A stretch of DNA of 64,000 bases from Fluoribacter dumoffii NY 23 (GTDB taxonomy: Bacteria; Pseudomonadota; Gammaproteobacteria; Legionellales; Legionellaceae), in contig NZ_CM001373.1 in the NCBI RefSeq assembly GCF_000236165.1, positions 1,812,777-1,876,776 on the forward strand, in the 5' to 3' direction. Shown here piece by piece: positions 55,607-64,000 of this stretch (position 1 is its first letter; every line of letters starts with the position of its first letter). Under the pieces are notes generated by a model, which was given only the letters and a program-made list of their open reading frames with translations, searched no databases and was not told where the DNA came from. The translations under genes and the position numbers were made by a program.

Positions 55607-56380
55607 CTAACTGCTTAAACTAAAGTAGGAGGCTACTCTTCCCATAGTTTCAAGGGCGCTATTATAAGTTCTGTTAAGTAAGCCCTCTTCTTTCTGAATT
55701 TTATCCTCATCAAGCTCATCCATTTGTGCTTCTGCTTTTTGCATTTCCTGAGCATGATTAAAAAACGATTCGCTATGAGCCGCGATACTCACTCCACTTT
55801 TGCCAATTTGCGATTGAAACCATATTTTTGCTCTAGGAGCAGGACTCTCTCTGGTAATGAGACGCACTGGAAGTTTGCCATCACTCAACTTCTGGGCCAG
55901 ATTATCACCCGCTTTTTCCAGTTTCTCCAGGATTGTGGGATCATCTTGTGCGATTGCATAGCGAATTGAGGCATCACGAATGATATGAAACATTCTGGTG
56001 TAATTCTCCAGCTTCGCTTGTTTCGCATTATCCATATTTTTCTTGGCAGTGACGTAAGTTAATTTATCTCCATCAAAAACAATACGCGGATCGTTTGCAA
56101 AAATTTCCAAAATCTCGGGTCGTCCTGTTGATAAAATAGCTCCCATCGTTGTTTGAGTAGCCTCAGGACTTGGATTTTCAAAACTGAGATTAGGTTGTTT
56201 GGCAATAAACTTAATCAATTCAAGTGGGGGTACAACTGCAAGGACTAACCGGATAAGAAGTGTCCGTCCATTGGTATTTACTGCATTCACCAATTCAGGG
56301 TATTCCTTAATCAGGTTCTCTACTTTCCCATAATTTTTTTCAGCCACAGCTTGCCATAATGCTTCTTCTTGAGGTGACAT
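55607..56380 (-). CDS. ankyrin-like protein with acidic C-terminal tail, 257 aa
   Basis: Residues ~5-95 read as two to three degenerate ankyrin units (ALWQAVAEKNYGKVENLIKEYPELVNAV; NGRTLLIRLV; MGAILSTGRPEILEIFAND). A helical region follows. The tail has an acidic block (MDELDEDKIQKEEG) about 25 residues from the end, the placement of the E-block in many Dot/Icm substrates. ATG 56380 has AGGGAG upstream and is preferred to 56452. It ends the second accessory block of minus-strand genes. Confidence 0.65.
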   Translation of the reverse strand: MSPQEEALWQAVAEKNYGKVENLIKEYPELVNAVNTNGRTLLIRLVLAVVPPLELIKFIAKQPNLSFENPSPEATQTTMGAILSTGRPEILEIFANDPRIVFDGDKLTYVTAKKNMDNAKQAKLENYTRMFHIIRDASIRYAIAQDDPTILEKLEKAGDNLAQKLSDGKLPVRLITRESPAPRAKIWFQSQIGKSGVSIAAHSESFFNHAQEMQKAEAQMDELDEDKIQKEEGLLNRTYNSALETMGRVASYFSLSS

Positions 56381-56469
56381 AATTTTCTCCCTAGTATAAA
56401 AAATAGGACATATTATACCAAAAAAAAGGCATCTTGTGGTATAGAAAATCAATTGTTGTACAAAACGTA

Positions 56470-58653
56470 TTACATCCCAACATTATTTTGGGGATTATTT
56501 TTGAATGGAACTATAGAAGAAAGGTCTTCTTTTATCTGATCCAATGGCTCATAATCAATCCCTAAATCACAAGCATCACAAATCTTTTGAATATGCGATG
56601 GGTTAGCCTTATCAAATCCTATCGATTGTGCATCCTTGACCAGACTTTCGACTACTTTTATTTTTGCTGAAACTTGTGGGCCAAACTCTTCCTGCACTTC
56701 ATTTAAAATACTGGATAATTGTTTTAATACGGACTCATAATTACGTTGTTTTTCCGCATCAAAATTAATAAATTCGGTTCGATCTCTTAAAGAGTTCATA
56801 AAAAAACGATATTTGGGCGTATTTTTTGCAGTTTCTTCAGCAGCGTTTGCCTGAGATTCCCTGGGGGGCAATGCCTGGTCAGGAATACCTAAGCTCGTCT
56901 CAATTTTTTGCTCTTCAGGTAAAGGCTCGGGTTGAGGCTGTTTCCCATTAGCAATTAAAGATTGAGGGCTCTCCGTGCCCATCTGCTCAACCACTGGGGT
57001 GTGGGCTTCCACTACCACTGTCTGCTCTTTTGATAAAGAAACGTCTTTAAGTAGGTTTGCATTTGCAACGGCAGGTTGGGAAATTTCCTTATGTGTCTCG
57101 GTCACAACAGATGCTTGAGAGTCCGCCTCAACGTGTTGCTTTTCAGGCAGAGGAGCCTCTTGCAGTTTTTCCCCCTTAGGAATGACGGGTGGGTGTGGTT
57201 CCATGTTTGCCTGCACAACCACATCTTTCGGGGATTCCAACTCTATTTTTTGCTCCTCGTGCAAATGCAGGGGAGGATTTGGAAAGGAGGCGGCACTTTC
57301 TTTCTCCCGAGATTCGTTTTTCAAAGAGGGAGAGCCTGAATCTAACGTCGCCTGTTTGATTTCATCTTTTGCTGGTGCAGCCATTTGTTTCATTAAATTT
57401 ATATTGAGTTCCAAACGTTGTTTTTCTTTTTTTGGCAATATCGGTGTAACAATACCTGCAATACGTTCTAGCTCTTTATTGCATTGCCCTAATAAAAGTT
57501 GGATTCCCTCATAGTTTTCAGCCTTTTTAAATTTCTCTCTATAGGTTTCCAATTGAGCAATACCGTGATCCAATTGTTTAATTTGCTCATTACCCAATTC
57601 ATCAACAGGACATTTGTTTAATTCATCGATAATTGAATTTAAACTTATATCCAGATCTTCTAACGCATGTAAACGCGCATTCTCATAATGGACCGCTATT
57701 TTCTGTTTTTCCTGCTCATACTCAAGTTGAATGGTTTGACTTTCTTCTCTAAAACTCCGCATCATTTCCTGATGTTCTTCATAAATTGTTTGCAATTGAG
57801 GCGAATCATTACGAATTTCAGCAAAAAAATCTTCGAGAACTTCCTGAACTTCTTTAAGTTGTTCCTCTTTAATTTGACGATGTGCTTCAATAAGCTCGAT
57901 ATGCTCAGGGTGGGACTGTCCTTCTTCTAAAGAATGAAGTGCATTTAATTGGGCCTGCATTTCTTCTTTTTTAGCAATGAGACTGTAGTAAATTTTTAAT
58001 GCTTTTTGCTTTTTATCTTCGGTAATATGTTCATCTTGCGTAATAAGATCGAGTGCTTTTCGCATCAAGGTTGTATGTTCCTCAAAAGAAGTATCCATCA
58101 GTTTGATTTGCTTCATATGGTATACATAGGTAATCCGTTTCATCTCCTCTTCATAATATTGATACATACCCATATTGGTTAAACCAAACAGGGATTTTTC
58201 CCACTCCGATGCAGGAGGAAGATGGGGAGTAGGCGGTTCAGGTTGCTGGAGAGGCGATGATTCTTTTTTCTTGGGTACATACACAAAATTCTGGAGATTT
58301 GCTGCTGCAGCCTTGGTTTGTTCTTTTTCTATCTCATCAAGCAGAGCAATTTCTTTTGCCAAAAGAGTTTTATCTTCAAAAAGCTTGCGAATTACATCAA
58401 AACGACCCGTAACAGTAAGAAAAAAGAGAAGGTTGTGTTCGCATAAATGTATAAATTCGCTAAAAATTTGTTCGTTCTGACGCACAACATCGTTTTTATT
58501 TTGGATAGCATTAAGCCTTCTGAGCCAACTCAAATAAGAGATTAACAAAGGATATGTTGCCTCTGATAATTCAATTTGTTTCAAAATTGCATCGCCGGGG
58601 TTGCCCATTACACGTTTTAAATGCTCATCCGGCGAGATATAAATGCTTCCCAT
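56470..58653 (-). CDS. coiled-coil protein with 38-aa Pro/Glu-rich tandem repeats, 727 aa
   Basis: No family recognised. Residues ~1-110 are a helical domain and ~120-430 mainly coiled coil. Residues 464-577 are three tandem repeats of exactly 38 residues plus a partial fourth, each starting L-x-x-x-Q (LHEEQKIE, LPEKQHVE, LSKEQTVV, LPEEQKIE) and rich in Pro, Glu and Val; they are probably disordered. A ~100-residue helical domain closes the protein. No signal or membrane segment. It lies between an ankyrin-like gene and a 225-aa unknown gene, in the second accessory block. Likely effector or scaffold (inference). Confidence 0.7.
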   Translation of the reverse strand: MGSIYISPDEHLKRVMGNPGDAILKQIELSEATYPLLISYLSWLRRLNAIQNKNDVVRQNEQIFSEFIHLCEHNLLFFLTVTGRFDVIRKLFEDKTLLAKEIALLDEIEKEQTKAAAANLQNFVYVPKKKESSPLQQPEPPTPHLPPASEWEKSLFGLTNMGMYQYYEEEMKRITYVYHMKQIKLMDTSFEEHTTLMRKALDLITQDEHITEDKKQKALKIYYSLIAKKEEMQAQLNALHSLEEGQSHPEHIELIEAHRQIKEEQLKEVQEVLEDFFAEIRNDSPQLQTIYEEHQEMMRSFREESQTIQLEYEQEKQKIAVHYENARLHALEDLDISLNSIIDELNKCPVDELGNEQIKQLDHGIAQLETYREKFKKAENYEGIQLLLGQCNKELERIAGIVTPILPKKEKQRLELNINLMKQMAAPAKDEIKQATLDSGSPSLKNESREKESAASFPNPPLHLHEEQKIELESPKDVVVQANMEPHPPVIPKGEKLQEAPLPEKQHVEADSQASVVTETHKEISQPAVANANLLKDVSLSKEQTVVVEAHTPVVEQMGTESPQSLIANGKQPQPEPLPEEQKIETSLGIPDQALPPRESQANAAEETAKNTPKYRFFMNSLRDRTEFINFDAEKQRNYESVLKQLSSILNEVQEEFGPQVSAKIKVVESLVKDAQSIGFDKANPSHIQKICDACDLGIDYEPLDQIKEDLSSIVPFKNNPQNNVGM

Positions 58654-58757
58654 CAGACTATACCATGATCATATTTTAACTAAGTATAGTATTTTTTAAT
58701 CTTATTGAGTTAATTATGGATAAATAAGGCCTGTTAAATAAAAAAAATGGATTTGAC

Positions 58758-59435
58758 TTAATGTCGAACATTCTTGGGGAGGTAATTCATAACACAATAA
58801 CTCAAGCATTTAGCATTGATAATCTCAAGATCACGAAAATAGGTGATTTCCCTTAGATAGTACTCAAATGTTTCCTGAGTTGCTTCAAAATATCCCTTAA
58901 TAACCACCGAGTAACGCATTTTTGCAGAATGATGTATTTCGAGTAATTTGGAGTATAAGAATGTGATCTCATAAGTACATTGAAGATGGGCTGCCAGGGC
59001 AACATCAAAGCAATTTGCTGCGAGTAATTTGTTTTTAAGCGTATTGATATAAACTAGCATACTCGAAACACAGCAGTTAATTTTTTCTATTTTTCCTTTA
59101 TAAACTTCACCAAGAACCCCTGGTATTGAATGGATCATTTCACTTAAAAAATCCAAATCGGCAATGTAATTTCCTAACACGATGTTTTTCTTCATTTCAA
59201 TAAAACGTGCTTGCCACTCCACTAAATGAATCACGTTACGTTTATATGCGACCAGCTCTTTTTCCTTGGAATTATCTTGCAGAGGAAATGTAGTGCAGGT
59301 TTTAAGATGTTCAATATGGCCCATTACCAAAAAACATGCATTTTTAATATCTTCAAAAGTTAAGGATTCAAAATTACATGTTGCGATTTTCTCGCTGATG
59401 TTATTGATTATTGTGACTACATCTTGAGATAGCAT
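58758..59435 (-). CDS. hypothetical helical protein, 225 aa
   Basis: Not recognised. A soluble all-helical protein with no signal or membrane segment and eight cysteines scattered through it. It lies between the SecA-like gene and the 727-residue coiled-coil gene, all on the minus strand. No acidic C-terminal block is seen (it ends YLPKNVRH). Confidence 0.6.
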   Translation of the reverse strand: MLSQDVVTIINNISEKIATCNFESLTFEDIKNACFLVMGHIEHLKTCTTFPLQDNSKEKELVAYKRNVIHLVEWQARFIEMKKNIVLGNYIADLDFLSEMIHSIPGVLGEVYKGKIEKINCCVSSMLVYINTLKNKLLAANCFDVALAAHLQCTYEITFLYSKLLEIHHSAKMRYSVVIKGYFEATQETFEYYLREITYFRDLEIINAKCLSYCVMNYLPKNVRH

Positions 59436-59621
59436 GGCGGTTCCAAAGTTAACATCGTCTCAATTTGAGTATAGTTCAATATTTGAACACAAAAGAGGTC
59501 TTGATTTCGAAATAATTTAATACCGAATACATGCTTGAATCAGATGGGTAAAGACAGGAAGAAACTGGGAGAGCCCTCTCAATTTCAGGGGCCTACTGTT
59601 TCCCAGTTTGCTTCCAGTGCC
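59436..59621. other. 186-base gap between SecA-like and 225-aa genes
   Basis: Non-coding. It holds the expected promoter region of the 225-aa gene. No hairpin with a T-run was seen. Confidence 0.25.
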
Positions 59622-62600
59622 TTAAATCATGAACAATTCCATTATATTTTGCACTGGATGAGCTGCTTCCAGCGGTTCAATAAATTCTGGGGTCTTTTGA
59701 GGCGGCAAATTCACCTCTTCATGCGCTTTATAATTCATGAGTTGATCCTCAAACTCAATCAGCTCCGTCAAATGAGTAAACCGCTTGACATATACCCCGG
59801 ATTTTTTCTCTTCATCCTCAATTTTCTCGTTGAGGAAATCAATTTGTTTTTTTAGCGACTCAATTTTCTCCGTAGTTTTTTGCTGTAATGCACTCAGCTT
59901 TTTGGCCAGTTTACTGTATTTTTGTTCAATATCCGGACGTAAAGCATTCTCCAAATCTTCTGTAGGCCTGTTGACCAGCACATTAAATTCAAATTCCCAA
60001 TCCTCCATGGTTTCAGGGGTAAAAACGTAACTTGAGACATAAGAATAAGCAGTACCTAATAAAGATTTCTTTTTAGTTCCCTCAATGACTCGTTCATGCA
60101 AATCTCTAAATGCGATTTTTAACATCACATCATGAATTTTCTCAATTTCATCTGACTGTAATTGAGGAAATCTAAACGTTTTGACTAACTCTCTATCGAG
60201 AAAATTGTTACGAATTTTCTCAGGAAAAGAAAGTAAATCCTCAGGTTGCTCTGCAGCTATTCTTTCCTTTAAAACAAGAATATCATGCACTTGTTCCTGA
60301 AACTGCTCGGGAAAACGCTCTTTGTCTGCTTTTGTTTTTGCTCTTGGTTTAAGTAGTGGCAGCTGTTCATTTATCACCTGCCAAAGAATTACGCCTTCCT
60401 TGTCAGCTTGCTTAAGTTCGTCTAGCAAAATCTCTCGTTCTTTAATCAACTCACTGGCACGTGAGTTGTAGTGAATGAAATCTGCAAATGAATCATGCGC
60501 ACCAGGACCTTCAATCACCAAATCAAAATACTCAGAAAAACCACAGTTTCCTTTCCTGAGGTTTACCTCTTTGGCATGATATCCGATGCTTTTTAATTTG
60601 AGTTTAATATGTTCAGCCTTACTGGTCAGATACGTACTCGTGGTGAGTAATTCTTTATGTTCCTGACTGAAAGCTTCAAAAAGCGTGCGCATTGTTCCCC
60701 GCATGTGAACGAAAGCATTTTGCAGGGGAGAATTTTGGGCGGCGGCTTCTTCAATTTTTTTGGAAAGCAAAAGATACATTTCTTGGAAAACATAAACAGT
60801 CTTATTCTGGGTAAGCATTGCATCCAAGGTATTTTTTATAGTTTGCCATTCCTCATTTTCTTGCAACCAGGAAGTGTCCTCTTCGATGGTTTCAATAGAA
60901 TGAATCAACTTTCCTTTTAATACTTCATAAAGGGACTCTTCATAGCACTCGTGCAGAAACTCGGCATCCAATTCATTCTCACCTGCCCCGAAAGTAGTTA
61001 ATTCATTAAGGGTAGTTAACGTATCTTGAATTAAGGTACGTGTATTTTTATGGCCGAAAGAAAATATCCATAAATCTTCCAGTTGAGCTTGGTGTAGCGA
61101 TAAAACCCGATACAAATTTCTGATGGCGTCTTTTTTCTCAGCTAGATTCCGCGCTGTTTTTAATTTCTGTACTGCATCCAGTATGGCTTCGGCAGCAGTT
61201 CTAACCGCCGAACGTTCCAGCCAATACCCAAGACCACGATTTTGCTCCTTGGCCCAGGATAAAGCAGTTTCCAAATCGTCGACCAGTTCTGCCTCTACGT
61301 TATCCACATAAATTTTTTGCAAGTTCTGTAGGGGAGCTGTTTTTGGAAGTCCGGCCTCTTTATAGATTCGCAACAACTCTTTGACTACGGGTTGCATGGC
61401 ATATTTTTCTGCAAATTGATCTTCAGGCAAATATACATTTGCATAATCGAGTAAAATGCACAGGAGAGTGTTTGAATTTCTTGCATGGGCTACCTGCTCC
61501 AGCAACATGGCTTTCACTTTTTTATTCAGATGAGTAGTGTTTTCGATGAGGCGATAGATATCTTTGGCACATGATTGCATCAGGGTTTTGACAAATTCCG
61601 CACGATAGGAGTCTACATCACCATCGGCAAATCGCAACATCGCGCCGTTAACATCCAATCCGGATAGAAGGGTTCTGGTGGTCTTTTTATTTCCAACAAG
61701 CATTTCTTGATTGTTTTTATGGATGAACAAGTGATTGAGTTTGAGTTGCTCGGTTAGGGATACTCCGTCTAAATAATGACAACGCAAAGTATTAATTGGG
61801 TCTTCTGCAATGACTGATTGTGCCATTTCTTTAAGAAGGGCCCGTTTTTCCTCCCAAACTGAATTGACCGCATGTTCATAGGCACGCAAGACTTCATTCA
61901 ATTTTTCTATAGGCACGCCCTTGCCAGTTTCCCAATCCCGCTGATGGTAGGGATATATTTTTTGTAAATCAAAATATTCAAGTAACTGGACCCATTGCCT
62001 GTCCAAAATACGCGTTAAATCATTTTTTTGATTTAGCAATCGGGCATCCAGATTCCTCCATTCCGACTTGGGAAAAACAAGATGCAGAAACTCCTTCCAC
62101 TCCTGAAACTGGTGTAAAACTGCTTGCTGGATCTCGGAAACCCTATGAGTGAAAAATTGTTCCACTGCAGCCTGTTCTTGCAATTCCTCTTCTAACTCCC
62201 CCAATTCCGCAAACATTTTCGTGCAATCATCTATGGAGCTATAGGCACAGGAATAAAAATCAAATCCCTGACGAGTCTCATAAATTGCAATATGCCTTCC
62301 TCTTTTTTGGTGACTTACAAAACCTTGGATAAGCTGCCCCATTGGCCCAGTAGCATCCAAACGGGTTTGAATGGTTAAAAACCCTTTAGGGTGTCTGGTA
62401 TTAAAAACATCATTTTGGCAGGTTGCTGAGACAATAGTAATTGATTCATTCTTACCTGAACTATTTTTAATCCCTTGTTCTTGGGAGGTTATTGATTCAG
62501 TGCCTGTTAGTGCAGTAATTTTTTTCGTACTAAAATGGTTTTTTAGTTCGAACTCAAGACGTTTTACTTCATTATCATCTTCAGCTATTAAAACTACAGG

Positions 62601-64000
62601 TTGTCCTTCTTCGGCTTGTTTAACGGCATCCAGAATCCTGGAAACATGTTCCTTCGCCAAGGCACGATTCTTTTGATGAGATGATATTGCGAATTGCGTC
62701 TCAATGCCCCATTTAATGCATTGCTTCTCTAATTCATCCTTTTTGCTTGAGGTTTTGGAAAGACCAATAATCCGACCCTGCTTTTGGTAATCATAAATCA
62801 AATCCCTGAGAGAAGTAGAATGAACAAGAGTCATTTCGGGTTCAATAATAAAATCGCAATCCGGATTTTCCCTTTTCAGGCGAGCGTGCAGGAATTGTTG
62901 CGACATAAAAGTAAAACCCTCTTGAAATTCTTTTTGATTCAGAGGGATAGCAAAATGGAGTCCATTTTTAGAAGTTAAAACACTAAAATCTTCCCCTTCA
63001 ACGAGGCGTTGAGCTTCTATAGCGGCATTGATCCATAAATCAAATTGCTCATCCGGTAATGAGCTTAACTGCACCTTATCCAGACCTGTAGGTGCATGTT
63101 TGTCCAAAAATTCTTTTAACTGCTCTCTATCCTTCTCTTCACTCAAAACTTTTCCCGGATATAAAGTTTTAAATGCTCGGTGATTGATAAATTCATCAAT
63201 TAGAGGATAAACCCAGGTATAGGAATACTGCTCACCATTATCCTGAACCATGCAGTATGTAGTCCTATCATCAAATTTTGAAAAATCAGTACCACAGAGG
63301 ATTAAATGACTGGGTAGAGGATGTCCATTTTTATATGCGAGCAAATGTTCATCAGCAACTTTGGCTTGCAAACGATACAAAGCCAGGTCGCCTGCTGTGG
63401 AATAATTTACTCCACCAATCTGATAGGTTCCTTTGGGTGAATTGGCTTTAATACTGCTTGCATCAATACCCAAAGAGGCAAAGAAATTTTTAATACCTTG
63501 ATTTTTATCATTCAAAATCTGCACTTGCTGGCTGCTAGTGCATACATCAACTGTCCCTCCATCCGCTTGTACCCATTGCATGACCGCAAGTAATGCTGAG
63601 GTAACAGGCGCTTCCTCCGTATCCAGCTCCATTAACATATTACGTTGGCATTTAAGAGATACTAGAATGGAAAGAAGCTGGGTTGCATTCGCAAATGTTC
63701 CAGTAGCCCGGAAATACTGTTCACGCAACACCGCAAGCAACTTGAGTTCGGCTTTCAGTTTTTCATCCGCATTCAGACCCGGTTTTCTTAGGGAGTCAAT
63801 CAATATATCGGATAATTCACGCAATTGGGCACGGCTGACTTGAGTCAGATTTGAATGCTTTATAATGCGTTGGGTTGGTTTCTCTTTATCAACAACTAAA
63901 GTAAAAGGCTCAGCTCGTCCGATTGCATTGAGGTAGCTTATTTGTTGTGCCAAATCATATTGTTCTTGCTCGCCTAGGAGCGTTCCCTCGGCGATATCCT
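59622..64000 (-). CDS. giant protein with degenerate SecA-like motor region, 5' end outside window
   Basis: At least 1458 residues; the frame stays open to the right edge, so the start is missing. Numbering from the TTG at 63953, residues ~100-225 follow the SecA nucleotide-binding domain 1 by eye. The Walker A slot reads DTEEAPVTS (111-119) instead of GEGKT, then DGGTVDVCTSSQQ matches KGVHVVTVND, and the DEVD slot reads CGTDF (220-224). Residues ~380-560 follow domain 2: GLSKTS for GMTGTA, QPVVLIAEDDNEV, ITIVSATCQND for TIATNMAGRGTD, and an arginine-finger region without its arginines. The remaining ~880 residues are helical and unrecognised, and end at 59622. Confidence 0.6.
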   Translation of the reverse strand, partial: DIAEGTLLGEQEQYDLAQQISYLNAIGRAEPFTLVVDKEKPTQRIIKHSNLTQVSRAQLRELSDILIDSLRKPGLNADEKLKAELKLLAVLREQYFRATGTFANATQLLSILVSLKCQRNMLMELDTEEAPVTSALLAVMQWVQADGGTVDVCTSSQQVQILNDKNQGIKNFFASLGIDASSIKANSPKGTYQIGGVNYSTAGDLALYRLQAKVADEHLLAYKNGHPLPSHLILCGTDFSKFDDRTTYCMVQDNGEQYSYTWVYPLIDEFINHRAFKTLYPGKVLSEEKDREQLKEFLDKHAPTGLDKVQLSSLPDEQFDLWINAAIEAQRLVEGEDFSVLTSKNGLHFAIPLNQKEFQEGFTFMSQQFLHARLKRENPDCDFIIEPEMTLVHSTSLRDLIYDYQKQGRIIGLSKTSSKKDELEKQCIKWGIETQFAISSHQKNRALAKEHVSRILDAVKQAEEGQPVVLIAEDDNEVKRLEFELKNHFSTKKITALTGTESITSQEQGIKNSSGKNESITIVSATCQNDVFNTRHPKGFLTIQTRLDATGPMGQLIQGFVSHQKRGRHIAIYETRQGFDFYSCAYSSIDDCTKMFAELGELEEELQEQAAVEQFFTHRVSEIQQAVLHQFQEWKEFLHLVFPKSEWRNLDARLLNQKNDLTRILDRQWVQLLEYFDLQKIYPYHQRDWETGKGVPIEKLNEVLRAYEHAVNSVWEEKRALLKEMAQSVIAEDPINTLRCHYLDGVSLTEQLKLNHLFIHKNNQEMLVGNKKTTRTLLSGLDVNGAMLRFADGDVDSYRAEFVKTLMQSCAKDIYRLIENTTHLNKKVKAMLLEQVAHARNSNTLLCILLDYANVYLPEDQFAEKYAMQPVVKELLRIYKEAGLPKTAPLQNLQKIYVDNVEAELVDDLETALSWAKEQNRGLGYWLERSAVRTAAEAILDAVQKLKTARNLAEKKDAIRNLYRVLSLHQAQLEDLWIFSFGHKNTRTLIQDTLTTLNELTTFGAGENELDAEFLHECYEESLYEVLKGKLIHSIETIEEDTSWLQENEEWQTIKNTLDAMLTQNKTVYVFQEMYLLLSKKIEEAAAQNSPLQNAFVHMRGTMRTLFEAFSQEHKELLTTSTYLTSKAEHIKLKLKSIGYHAKEVNLRKGNCGFSEYFDLVIEGPGAHDSFADFIHYNSRASELIKEREILLDELKQADKEGVILWQVINEQLPLLKPRAKTKADKERFPEQFQEQVHDILVLKERIAAEQPEDLLSFPEKIRNNFLDRELVKTFRFPQLQSDEIEKIHDVMLKIAFRDLHERVIEGTKKKSLLGTAYSYVSSYVFTPETMEDWEFEFNVLVNRPTEDLENALRPDIEQKYSKLAKKLSALQQKTTEKIESLKKQIDFLNEKIEDEEKKSGVYVKRFTHLTELIEFEDQLMNYKAHEEVNLPPQKTPEFIEPLEAAHPVQNIMELFMI

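Noticed and set aside
1..64000. tRNA, rRNA, CRISPR array, transposase or integrase
   Set aside because: None was seen on reading both strands; no tandem spaced repeats of CRISPR type and no transposase motif.

Overview
The window reads as a stretch of an AT-rich Legionella chromosome. The evidence is a spectinomycin-kinase-like APH(9) gene of the type known from Legionella pneumophila, and a mix of housekeeping genes with very large coiled-coil, ankyrin-repeat and leucine-rich-repeat proteins of the kind this genus delivers through its Dot/Icm type IV secretion system. I see no rRNA, tRNA, CRISPR array, insertion sequence or integrase. Most intergenic regions hold only promoters, ribosome binding sites and stem-loops.

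Positions 1-9.7 kb are core metabolism: threonine catabolism (kbl-tdh, minus strand, tdh cut by the window edge), an isoaspartyl methyltransferase-like protein next to tolC and ttcA, a SulP-STAS-carbonic anhydrase fusion, and proS. Positions 9.8-36 kb mix core and accessory genes: a secreted LRR protein, a cysteine-rich lipoprotein, the APH(9) homologue, a DUF4349 membrane protein, a GtrA protein, a short-form NAD-glutamate dehydrogenase, a lone Rieske oxygenase, a nitronate monooxygenase-like enzyme, a quinone oxidoreductase-like enzyme, a CysZ-like protein, a His-rich secreted peptide, two tandem secreted paralogues, nicotinate phosphoribosyltransferase and the Lhr helicase.

Positions 38-49.2 kb form an all-minus accessory block: a 1053-residue coiled-coil protein with four tandem ~97-residue repeats, a 1579-residue coiled-coil/ankyrin protein, a membrane-anchored protein with three YbjQ-like domains, and a multi-pass membrane protein. 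A plus-strand envelope glycan module follows at 49.5-53.2 kb (GT2-GtrA fusion, GT39-like transferase, polysaccharide deacetylase), then small housekeeping genes at 53.3-55.4 kb (DJ-1/PfpI, YjdM, YjbQ, YggU).

Positions 55.6-64 kb form a second all-minus accessory block: a small ankyrin-like protein, a 727-residue coiled-coil protein with three equal 38-residue repeats, a 225-residue unknown, and a partial giant protein (at least 1458 residues). By eye, the first ~550 residues of the giant protein follow the layout of the SecA motor with its ATPase motifs destroyed. This is the most unusual object in the window. Effector status for these proteins is inference from architecture, C-terminal composition and context; no translocation evidence exists in the sequence. 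Family assignments were made by reading the translations, without database searches.
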